From NCBI GenBank assembly GCA_023379725.1, contig JAMCPC010000120.1, forward strand, positions 1-5,443: DNA of 5,443 bases. Direction: 5' to 3'. Every line of letters begins with the position of its first letter. Positions within the stretch are counted from its first letter, which is position 1. This document shows positions 1 through 5,284 of the stretch, in pieces. Made by a program: the position numbers and the translations under genes. The notes below the pieces were generated by a model. That model was given only the letters and a program-made list of their open reading frames with translations. It did not search any database and was not told the DNA's origin. Source of the stretch: Actinomycetota bacterium (GTDB lineage Bacteria > Actinomycetota > Acidimicrobiia > Acidimicrobiales > JAMCPL01).

Positions 1-27
1 TTACCCTATTACTTGGGACATGCTTAG

Positions 28-1137
28 ATGAAGATATTTGATACAGCCAAGCAACAGATCGTAACCATGGAGGCTCCATCTCCTGTGCGGATATATTGTT
101 GTGGAATTACGCCTTATGATGCTGCGCATATGGGGCACGCATCTGTATACCTTACCTTTGATGTATTACAACGTCGGCTCAATGACATGGGTATAGTGAC
201 TCGTTGTGTGCGTAATGTAACAGATGTAGATGATGATATTTTGCGACGCTCCAAAGAACTTGGTGTGAATTATCTGGATCTGGCGGCAGAGGAGATGGCT
301 AGGTTTGACAGGGACATGTCTGCGTTAGGCCTGCTGTCGCCTGACTCCGAACCGAGAGCCACCTCAGCCATACCCATGATATTGACGTTAATCGAAAAGG
401 TATTGGACAATGGGTACGCATACGAGTCTGGAGGTGCGGTATACTTTAGCGTTTCCTCGTTTCCATCGTTTGGCTCGATATCGCATCTCAGCCGTGAAAC
501 CATGATTGAGCTTGCGGCAGAGCGTGGTGGGCGAGTAGATGACCCAGCAAAGAGAGACCCATTGGATTTCGTCCTCTGGCAGCCATCGCTACCTGGTGAG
601 CCATCCTGGGATTCCAGGTGGGGACCTGGTCGTCCGGGGTGGCATATAGAGTGTTCTGCTTTGGCAGTAAGAGAACTGGGCACTGTTGATTTGCATGGAG
701 GAGGTAGTGACTTGATCTTTCCTCACCATGAGTGCGAGACAGCTCAGGCTGAAGCAGCTACGGGAGAGCCATTTTGCAAATATTGGATGCATGTCGGTAT
801 GGTCGGACTTGATGGAGTAAAGATGTCCAAGTCATTGGGCAATCTTGTATTTGTGCATGACTTGCTGGAAAAATGGGATCCCATGGTTATTCGCTTGGCT
901 GTAATATCAAATCACTACAGATCTGATTGGGATTGGAGCGATAATATGCTTGGAGATGCTGCAGAGAGGCTGGAACGCTGGAAGAGGGCTGGCGAGGGAG
1001 ATTATGGTATCGAAGGTGTACGTGATTGTCTTGACGACGATCTGGATGTTCCATCTGCCCTGGAAGTATTGGATAAAGAATCAAGGCTTGGTGGAGTTTC
1101 CGTTCCGGCTCAAAGACTTCTTGGGGTCAGATATTAG
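28..1137 (+). CDS. mshC: Cysteine:GlcN-Ins ligase MshC (mycothiol biosynthesis)
   Basis: Cytosolic ATP-dependent ligase joining L-cysteine to glucosaminyl-inositol, a late step of mycothiol synthesis; it is a paralogue of class I cysteinyl-tRNA synthetase. Visible motifs: CGITPYD (C25 as zinc ligand; CysRS normally reads CGPTVYD), HMGH as the HIGH motif (34-37), NVTDVDD after it, GWHIECS (C209, zinc), GGGSDLIFPHHE (H233/H234, zinc) and KMSKS (265-269). The ITP and GGGSD signatures and the 369-residue length, ending soon after DDLDVPSALEVL without an anticodon-binding domain, favour MshC over CysRS (about 460 residues). Known MshC proteins are about 410 residues; this one is shorter at both ends. 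A stop (TAG, 25-27) abuts the ATG, so no longer in-frame start exists. The RBS is weak (GGGA at 15-18). An upstream gene could overlap by ATGA, but only 27 bases are visible. thrS follows after 71 bases. The main alternative is a truncated, divergent CysRS. Confidence 0.86.
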   Translation: MKIFDTAKQQIVTMEAPSPVRIYCCGITPYDAAHMGHASVYLTFDVLQRRLNDMGIVTRCVRNVTDVDDDILRRSKELGVNYLDLAAEEMARFDRDMSALGLLSPDSEPRATSAIPMILTLIEKVLDNGYAYESGGAVYFSVSSFPSFGSISHLSRETMIELAAERGGRVDDPAKRDPLDFVLWQPSLPGEPSWDSRWGPGRPGWHIECSALAVRELGTVDLHGGGSDLIFPHHECETAQAEAATGEPFCKYWMHVGMVGLDGVKMSKSLGNLVFVHDLLEKWDPMVIRLAVISNHYRSDWDWSDNMLGDAAERLERWKRAGEGDYGIEGVRDCLDDDLDVPSALEVLDKESRLGGVSVPAQRLLGVRY

Positions 1138-1159
1138 ATTTCTCCCTTCTCCAAGGCAG

Positions 1160-1180
1160 GCTTCTGCTGTCTGCGGAAGC
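1160..1180 (+). other. Stem-loop between mshC and thrS
   Basis: GCTTCTGC (1160-1167) pairs with GCGGAAGC (1173-1180) through eight pairs, one of them G-T, around a five-base loop. It sits in the 71-base gap between mshC and thrS. The bases that follow are A-rich (TCAAAAAATAG), not T-rich, so it does not look like an intrinsic terminator on this strand. It may be an mRNA stability or processing element, or chance. Confidence 0.35.
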
Positions 1181-1208
1181 TCAAAAAATAGCATAGGATT
1201 GTTCAAGT

Positions 1209-3281
1209 ATGGTAACCGATATAGACAAACAAGATAGTCCCCAATTTATAAGCCTCAATATATTGGGGATAGGCAACTACAGCTTACCCAATGGGGTGAC
1301 AGGCAGAGAGTTGCTGGAAAATGACTCTGAAATAGAATATTCAAGCAAGGTCGACAAGCAAGGCGATACGAGTGATGTTGTATTGGCAATGGAGATTGAT
1401 GGAGAGTTAAGTGATCTTGCGACTGCTATTACTCATGATGCAACCATAAAGTTTGTGAACGGCTCTTCTGTAGAGGGAAGATCGATACTGCGTCACTCTA
1501 CAGCCCATGTGATGGCTCAAGCTGTAAGGGATATCTGGCCAGGAGCCAAATATGCCATAGGACCGGCAACAGAAGATGGTTTTTACTATGACTTTGAGCT
1601 TCCCGGAGGAGCTCACTTTACCGATGCTGATCTGGGCAGGATTGAAAAGCGTATGCGTGAGATCATCAAGGAAGATCAGTCATTTGCCAGGGAAGAATAT
1701 GATCTGGCCGAGGGTGCCGGATTATTTAGTGATCAACAGTATAAATTGGAGATCATTCAGGCGGTTGGAGAAAATGAGTCTGTTGTGGCTACAGGTGATG
1801 AATCTGCTGTTGTGAACGGTCGGAATCCAGTTGTAAGTGTATATCGCAATATGGGTGTTCATTCTGATTTTATCGATCTATGTCGCGGACCTCATGTCCC
1901 CTCCACGGGATACTTGGGGAACTTCAAACTTCTCAGGGTAGCAGGTTCGTACTGGCGTGGTGATGAGAATCGTCAGCAACTGCAGCGTATTTACGGTACG
2001 GCATTTGAGTCTCCTGATGCCCTTGATGATTACCTGAAGAGGCTCGAGGAGGCTGAGAAGCGCGATCATCGTAGACTGGGTACCGAATTGGATCTGTTCC
2101 ATTTTCCAAGTGAGATAGGGGGTGGCCTTCCAGTATTTCATCCAAAAGGAGCATTGATTCGTACGATACTGGAGGACTTCTCCCGCCAAGTGCACTTGAG
2201 CTCTGGCTATCTCCCGGTTTGGACGCCACATGTTACCAAGTCTACTTTATATGCCAAGTCGGGCCATCTGGAGTGGTACAGCGATAGTATGTATCCTCCT
2301 ATGGAGATGGAGGGTGCTGAATACAGGATGAAACCGATGAACTGCCCTATGCATATACTCGTGTACTCCAGCAGATCAAGGTCGTACAGGGAACTTCCTA
2401 TGCGACTGTTCGAGCTGGGCACCGTCTATCGTTTCGAGCGTTCCGGTGTGTTACATGGTCTGGCAAGGGTGAGAGGGCTTACTCAGGATGATGCTCATAT
2501 TTTTTGTACCCCAGATCAATTGCCTGGTGAATTGGAATCTCTGGTTGGTTTCGTCTTGGAGGTATTGACGACGTTTGGGTTTGATGATTTTGAAGCAGAG
2601 CTATCTACGCGTCCTGAAAAGTTTGTAGGTGATATATCTGATTGGGATCTTGCTACCGATGCACTGGCATCGGCTTTGTCTGCAGCAGAGATACCCTACA
2701 GAGTAGCGGAAGGAGAGGGTGCATTTTATGCCCCCAAGATAGATATACATTTAACCGATGCAATTGGGAGGCGTTGGCAGGTCTCTACGTTACAGGTGGA
2801 TCTACAGATGCCTGCTCGATTTGGCCTATCTTATGTGGGAGATGACAACGAAAAACACAGGCCATATATGGTACATAGGGCGCTCTTTGGCTCGGTAGAG
2901 CGTTTTATGGCTTTGCTCATTGAGCACTATGCGGGCGCATTCCCTCTCTGGCTCTCTCCTGTCCAGGTCTTGGTAGTTCCAGTGTCAGAGAGCCATCACG
3001 ATTATAGTGAGGAAGTACTCTTACGGCTTAAGGAGGCCGGATTGAGATCGGATATCTATCTGGCAGATGAACCTTTGGGCGCCAGGATAAGGAAGGGTAA
3101 GCTGGAGAAGGTGCCTTATATACTGGTGGTTGGCGGTGAAGATGTCGACTCTCGTACTGTAGGAGTAAACAGGAGGGGATCGTCGCAACCTCAGAGGGGA
3201 GTCCCCTTGGAGGATTTTGTGGCAGAGGCGGTATCGGTAGCCTCCGAACGAGGTGGTTCGGAGCAGGATAGGCCGGAGTAG
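1209..3281 (+). CDS. thrS: Threonyl-tRNA synthetase
   Basis: Class II synthetase that charges tRNA-Thr and edits mischarged Ser-tRNA-Thr. Domains by residue: TGS-like N-terminus about 13-85; editing domain about 92-270 with its metal-type residues H96, H100 (HSTAH), C225 and H229 (CRGPH); catalytic core about 295-580 with motif 1 around FHPKGALIR, motif 2 (FELGTVYRFE, VRGLTQDDAHIFC) and motif 3 (GSVERFMALL); anticodon-binding domain about 585-675. The catalytic zinc ligands C379, H430 and H556 are all present. At 690 residues it is longer than the E. coli enzyme (642), through extra residues in the TGS region (about 38-56) and the editing domain (about 186-208). An in-frame TAG at 1194-1196 makes 1209 the first start; AGGA at 1195-1198 is the likely RBS. 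The HIT gene begins 8 bases after the stop, so coupled expression is likely. Identity is very secure. Confidence 0.97.
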   Translation: MVTDIDKQDSPQFISLNILGIGNYSLPNGVTGRELLENDSEIEYSSKVDKQGDTSDVVLAMEIDGELSDLATAITHDATIKFVNGSSVEGRSILRHSTAHVMAQAVRDIWPGAKYAIGPATEDGFYYDFELPGGAHFTDADLGRIEKRMREIIKEDQSFAREEYDLAEGAGLFSDQQYKLEIIQAVGENESVVATGDESAVVNGRNPVVSVYRNMGVHSDFIDLCRGPHVPSTGYLGNFKLLRVAGSYWRGDENRQQLQRIYGTAFESPDALDDYLKRLEEAEKRDHRRLGTELDLFHFPSEIGGGLPVFHPKGALIRTILEDFSRQVHLSSGYLPVWTPHVTKSTLYAKSGHLEWYSDSMYPPMEMEGAEYRMKPMNCPMHILVYSSRSRSYRELPMRLFELGTVYRFERSGVLHGLARVRGLTQDDAHIFCTPDQLPGELESLVGFVLEVLTTFGFDDFEAELSTRPEKFVGDISDWDLATDALASALSAAEIPYRVAEGEGAFYAPKIDIHLTDAIGRRWQVSTLQVDLQMPARFGLSYVGDDNEKHRPYMVHRALFGSVERFMALLIEHYAGAFPLWLSPVQVLVVPVSESHHDYSEEVLLRLKEAGLRSDIYLADEPLGARIRKGKLEKVPYILVVGGEDVDSRTVGVNRRGSSQPQRGVPLEDFVAEAVSVASERGGSEQDRPE

Positions 3282-3289
3282 GGACAACC

Positions 3290-3856
3290 ATGAATGATTT
3301 GGACGTACTGTGGGCAGGTTGGCGATCTGATTATGTTTCAGGTGTGGCCAGTGATCAGTATGCCAATGATGTTAGTGGTGCAGATGATATTGTAGTATCA
3401 GGTAAAGAGAGAGTGGGAGAGCATCGTCGGTGTGTAATGTGTGCTCTTGCTGCTGTGGATACCCCGTCTGTCCAGAATGGAGTCGTATGGCATTCAGAGC
3501 TGGTGACAGTGGCTTTGAACGCCTATCCATACTCAAGTGGGCACTTGCTTGTGTTGCCCAATAGACACACAGATGACCTAACTACGCTGAAAGGTGACGA
3601 ACCTGTACAGCTCTTCAAAGCGTTTGTGGATGCAATGACTGCTATCGATAGGGCATACCATCCGGAGGCTGTCAATTTTGGAGCCAATTTGGGTAGATTT
3701 GCAGGTGCCGGTATACCGGAGCACCTTCATTTCCATGTCGTGCCACGTTGGGCGGGTGATACGAATTTCATGACTGCAATAGCAAATACCAGGGTGATTC
3801 CTGAATCCCTCGAAGTCTCATGGGAAAAGTTGTCGGGAGCATGGCCGCTCTCTTGA
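3290..3856 (+). CDS. HIT-family hydrolase, Ap4A phosphorylase-like
   Basis: Histidine-triad nucleotide-binding protein, 188 residues. The triad is H145-L-H147-F-H149 followed by VVPRW; by family rules H147 is the nucleophile. A zinc-type pair C48-x2-C51 precedes the fold, as in the CxFC motif of relatives, followed by LNAYPYSSGHLLVLPNRH and NFGANLGRFAGAGIPEHLH. The last block and the WAGDTNFM...RVIPESL tail closely resemble the mycobacterial Ap4A phosphorylase (Rv2613c type), which splits diadenosine tetraphosphate with phosphate to ATP and ADP. The first 44 residues begin with LWAGWRSDYV, a feature typical of this actinobacterial group, which supports the 3290 start, and continue into an acidic, low-conservation linker. 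GGAG (3275-3278) or AGGGA (3280-3284) could serve as RBS. It directly follows thrS, as in mycobacteria, but the next gene here is convergent rather than the usual pgsA. The exact substrate is inferred. Confidence 0.9.
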   Translation: MNDLDVLWAGWRSDYVSGVASDQYANDVSGADDIVVSGKERVGEHRRCVMCALAAVDTPSVQNGVVWHSELVTVALNAYPYSSGHLLVLPNRHTDDLTTLKGDEPVQLFKAFVDAMTAIDRAYHPEAVNFGANLGRFAGAGIPEHLHFHVVPRWAGDTNFMTAIANTRVIPESLEVSWEKLSGAWPLS

Positions 3857-3860
3857 CTTT
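3835..3860 (+). terminator. Weak candidate terminator at end of HIT gene
   Basis: GGGAGC (3835-3840) can pair with GCTCTC (3847-3852) through six pairs, one G-T, with a six-base loop. TTGACTTT follows. The stem overlaps the last codons of the HIT gene and the T-run is broken, so this is a weak candidate. It is the best hairpin seen in the short convergent junction between the HIT and channel genes. Confidence 0.22.
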
Positions 3861-3872
3861 CAACGGTTGTTC

Positions 3873-4832
3873 TCAGCTTGACACTACTACTATTAGGTGG
3901 TCACCATCGGATATGACCGGATCATTGCCTACTCCCAGATATATATTGTGCTGATTCGTTACCAGGCCGAGTACGAGTCCGCTGTGTGTCTTTCTGACTG
4001 CCGATAGTTGCTTTCCCAGATCGTCAGGATTGACGGGCAGCTCTTTCATTCTATACCCGTTTGAATCTACTAGGCGTAGCAGTACCTCTGCGGCGTGAGG
4101 AGCTTCCAGGCTCTTTGCTAATGTATGTCCCATAAGCTCGTCTGACGATACTGTTATTTTGATGCCCAGATCAGCCAGCGCACCTGCGATCTTCGCCGAG
4201 TCGGTTACAGCAATTATTGGAGTGGAAGATGAGATGTGTCTTACCAGAACTGCAGTTACCAATACATCAGCATCTGATTGGCCAGTAATAAGTACCTGTG
4301 AAGCATGTTCTGGGTGGCTTTTACGTACTACCCCTTCGACGGTAGGGTTTCCTCTTATCAGGTGTACCCGACCTTCTAATGGCCCAAGTTCGTCATCGCT
4401 AATATCTGCTACTACGACGCAGTTCTTTCCTGACGCGTGCAGCTCTTCTACGACACGATCGATTAACCTCCCATTGCCATATATAATTACGTATCCCTTG
4501 GGGGGTAATTTAATATCCAAGCCTATCAACCTCCTTAAACGGGCAGCGGTTGCCAGTGCCGCGAGTAGTGCAAAAATTGCACCAAACAGCGGTATGGCAG
4601 TTAGCATTACTCCAACAGCAATAATACGTCCGGCGGTGTTGTGAGGTGTGACATCGCCATATCCAACGGTGGTAGCTGTGGTGATTGCCCAGTACAGTCC
4701 CGTTCCCAAAGAGACGTGCTGGGTAATCGAGAATAGTATGGCGCCCAGAAACGTAAAAAAGGCCGCCAGTATTAGAAGGGTAAGTGCCTGGTGTTTGCGT
4801 ACCTTTCCTATAAGTATCTGTATGAATGGCAT
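3873..4832 (-). CDS. Two-TM potassium channel with RCK (TrkA-N/TrkA-C) domain
   Basis: MthK-like K+ channel subunit, 319 residues, expected to form a tetrameric pore in the inner membrane gated by a cytosolic RCK ring. TM1 spans about 15-38, the pore helix 44-54, the selectivity filter TVGYGD lies at 55-60, and TM2 spans about 68-97 with a possible glycine hinge at G84. There is no voltage sensor. A Rossmann-type RCK domain follows (about 113-235: VIIYGNGRLIDRVVEEL, then VVVAD), and a TrkA-C/RCK_C domain (about 245-319) ends in GDHLIVVVSS. The nucleotide loop reads GNGRLI, lacking the third glycine of GxGxxG. The ATG at 4832 is preceded in frame by TAG (4833-4835), so it is the first possible start; no good Shine-Dalgarno is seen before it. 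It lies 32 bases after the csp stop with no terminator between, so read-through from csp is likely. The gating ligand cannot be told from sequence. Confidence 0.93.
   Translation of the reverse strand: MPFIQILIGKVRKHQALTLLILAAFFTFLGAILFSITQHVSLGTGLYWAITTATTVGYGDVTPHNTAGRIIAVGVMLTAIPLFGAIFALLAALATAARLRRLIGLDIKLPPKGYVIIYGNGRLIDRVVEELHASGKNCVVVADISDDELGPLEGRVHLIRGNPTVEGVVRKSHPEHASQVLITGQSDADVLVTAVLVRHISSSTPIIAVTDSAKIAGALADLGIKITVSSDELMGHTLAKSLEAPHAAEVLLRLVDSNGYRMKELPVNPDDLGKQLSAVRKTHSGLVLGLVTNQHNIYLGVGNDPVISDGDHLIVVVSS
4518..4537 (-). promoter_or_regulatory. Internal RBS and possible TTG start for a free RCK protein
   Basis: On the coding strand TAAGGAGGT (4529-4537) is a full anti-SD match, followed after nine bases (counted from AAGGAGG) by an in-frame TTG (4518-4520), the codon for L105. 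Initiation there would give a 215-residue soluble protein consisting only of the RCK domains. The site lies exactly between TM2 and the RCK fold. MthK is known to make a free RCK subunit from an internal Met107. Against it: TTA AGG AGG simply encodes Leu-Arg-Arg, and comparable SD-TTG pairs occur by chance in mshC (699-714) and thrS (3029-3044). Confidence 0.33.
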
Positions 4833-4850
4833 CTACCCAAGCTCGACCAT
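4833..4850 (-). other. Five-codon mini-ORF abutting the channel start
   Basis: ATG (4848-4850) opens a frame encoding M-V-E-L-G whose TAG stop (4833-4835) is immediately followed by the channel ATG. It fills the csp-channel gap. No Shine-Dalgarno precedes it, so its translation is uncertain. If used, terminating ribosomes could restart on the adjacent ATG, which itself lacks a good RBS. Confidence 0.2.
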
Positions 4851-4865
4851 TTGTATGCTACTTTT

Positions 4866-5069
4866 CTACAGTGGGGTTACATCCTCAGCTTGAGGCCCCT
4901 TTGGACCTTCTTTTGTAACAAAAGATACTTTCTGGCCTTCATCCAGCGAACGTCGACCAGCACCCTGGATGGCCGAATAATGTACGAATACATCCCTTCC
5001 ACCGTCATCAGGGGTAATGAACCCAAACCCCTTCTCTGCATTGAACCACTTAACTATACCGGTTACCAT
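4866..5069 (-). CDS. csp: Cold-shock domain protein (CspA family)
   Basis: Small single-stranded RNA/DNA-binding protein of 67 residues forming one cold-shock OB-fold domain; family members act as RNA chaperones that melt secondary structure. Visible: VKWFNAEKGFGFI with W8 and RNP1 (KGFGFI, 13-18), RNP2 VFVHY (27-31), the SAIQ loop, and the C-terminal EGPKGPQAEDV strand. Length matches the family. An in-frame ATG exists 18 bases upstream (5085-5087), but a strong AAAGGAG (5078-5084) lies eight bases before the ATG at 5069, and the upstream ATG sits directly against that SD; start 5069 also gives the normal N-terminus. The gene has a leader of about 140 bases if the promoter proposed at 5219-5227 is right, as is common for cold-shock genes. 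The K+ channel follows after 32 bases. Whether it is truly cold-induced cannot be read from the sequence. Confidence 0.96.
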   Translation of the reverse strand: MVTGIVKWFNAEKGFGFITPDDGGRDVFVHYSAIQGAGRRSLDEGQKVSFVTKEGPKGPQAEDVTPL

Positions 5070-5077
5070 GTTCCGGA

Positions 5078-5084
5078 CTCCTTT
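5078..5084 (-). promoter_or_regulatory. Shine-Dalgarno of csp (decides the start)
   Basis: AAAGGAG on the minus strand lies eight bases upstream of the ATG at 5067-5069. It directly adjoins an upstream in-frame ATG (5085-5087), which has no SD of its own. This favours the 67-residue product over a 73-residue one. Confidence 0.8.
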
Positions 5085-5099
5085 CATCAGGCACGTAAC

Positions 5100-5135
5100 T
5101 TATCCTGCAGAGACACCAAAATAGGTAACCCGCAT
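5100..5135 (-). CDS. Possible 11-codon leader peptide upstream of csp
   Basis: A short frame on the minus strand encodes MRVTYFGVSAG and ends with TAA at 5100-5102, 30 bases before the csp ATG. A GGAGG (5143-5147) lies seven bases before its ATG, which is ideal spacing and as strong as the csp RBS itself. It lies wholly within the proposed csp leader. The peptide has no recognised family, and no run of a single amino acid that would mark a classical attenuator. It could modulate csp translation by coupling or by changing leader folding. A start codon and SD at this spacing can also arise by chance. Confidence 0.4.
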   Translation of the reverse strand: MRVTYFGVSAG

Positions 5136-5136
5136 C

Positions 5137-5164
5137 CGACCACCTCCGTGACACAAAGTGGCCG
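5137..5164 (-). other. Leader hairpin next to the leader-peptide RBS
   Basis: On the csp strand CGGCCAC (5158-5164) can pair with GTGGTCG (5137-5143) through seven pairs, one of them G-U, around a 14-base loop. The 3' arm covers the spacer between the GGAGG at 5143-5147 and the leader ATG at 5135, so folding would affect access to that site. The pairing is modest and has not been checked by energy calculation. Confidence 0.35.
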
Positions 5165-5181
5165 ATCTTTTTGTGAAATGA

Positions 5182-5204
5182 ATGTAAGGTATATTACCCT
5201 ACAT
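5182..5204 (-). promoter_or_regulatory. 10-bp inverted repeat near the csp transcription start
   Basis: The minus strand reads ATGTAGGGTA, a three-base loop, then TACCTTACAT. Ten positions pair, nine as Watson-Crick pairs and one as G-U in the minus-strand RNA; in plus-strand RNA the same position would be an A-C mismatch. It begins about five to ten bases downstream of the predicted start of csp transcription. It fits either a repressor operator or a hairpin at the 5' end of the mRNA. Confidence 0.5.
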
Positions 5205-5218
5205 CTTTCAAAGAAAGT

Positions 5219-5227
5219 AGTATAGCA
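5219..5227 (-). promoter_or_regulatory. Extended -10 promoter for csp
   Basis: The minus strand reads TGC TATACT: a TGn element directly before a hexamer matching TATAAT at five of six positions. The surrounding sequence is AT-rich (AATAATTATA just upstream). No good -35 box lies 16-18 bases upstream; that position is filled by a direct repeat. Transcription starting near 5211 would give a leader of about 140 bases before csp. Confidence 0.45.
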
Positions 5228-5236
5228 TATAATTAT

Positions 5237-5284
5237 TCCCTGTTGTAGGCATCTCCTGTTGTAGGCATTTCCAGTGGTTTGCTA
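5237..5284. repeat. 16-base-period direct repeats upstream of csp promoter
   Basis: CCTGTTGTAGGCAT occurs exactly twice, at 5239-5252 and 5255-5268, separated by two bases (period 16). The next 16 bases (5269-5284) match the second unit at nine positions, so may be a decayed third copy. On the csp strand the exact copies lie about 28-57 bases upstream of the predicted transcription start, where an activator would sit. Confidence 0.7.

Noticed and set aside
1..31. Possible 3' end of an upstream gene, e.g. a frame ending TGA at 29-31 that overlaps the mshC ATG as ATGA
   Set aside because: All three plus-strand frames are open across these few bases (one ends at 27, one at 31, one at 41), and nine or fewer residues cannot be assigned to any family.
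270..683. 137-codon minus-strand frame within mshC
   Set aside because: It mirrors the conserved catalytic region of mshC and has no family resemblance of its own.
699..714. AGGAGG plus in-frame TTG inside mshC, and TAAGGAGG plus TTG inside thrS (3029-3044), as internal starts
   Set aside because: Both fall inside compact domains where a truncated product makes no sense; they were kept as evidence that such pairs occur by chance.
28..1137. Cysteinyl-tRNA synthetase (cysS)
   Set aside because: CGITPYD and GGGSDLIFPHHE are MshC signatures, and the protein ends where MshC ends, without the CysRS anticodon-binding domain.
1138..1208. T-box or other threonine-sensing leader for thrS
   Set aside because: The gap is only 71 bases and shows neither a T-box sequence nor an antiterminator/terminator pair.
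950..1237. 95-codon plus-strand frame spanning the end of mshC and the start of thrS
   Set aside because: It is out of frame with both well-supported genes, has no recognisable domain and overlaps conserved mshC coding sequence.
4159..4644. 161-codon plus-strand frame
   Set aside because: It lies entirely antisense to the conserved RCK part of the channel gene and its product is low-complexity Ser/Thr/Ala-rich.
5085..5087. Upstream ATG as the csp start (73 residues)
   Set aside because: It directly abuts the AAAGGAG that serves the ATG at 5069, has no RBS of its own, and adds six residues not usual in the family.
4791..5225. 144-codon plus-strand frame across csp and its leader
   Set aside because: It is antisense to the csp gene and leader and shows no domain; csp is unmistakable on the other strand.
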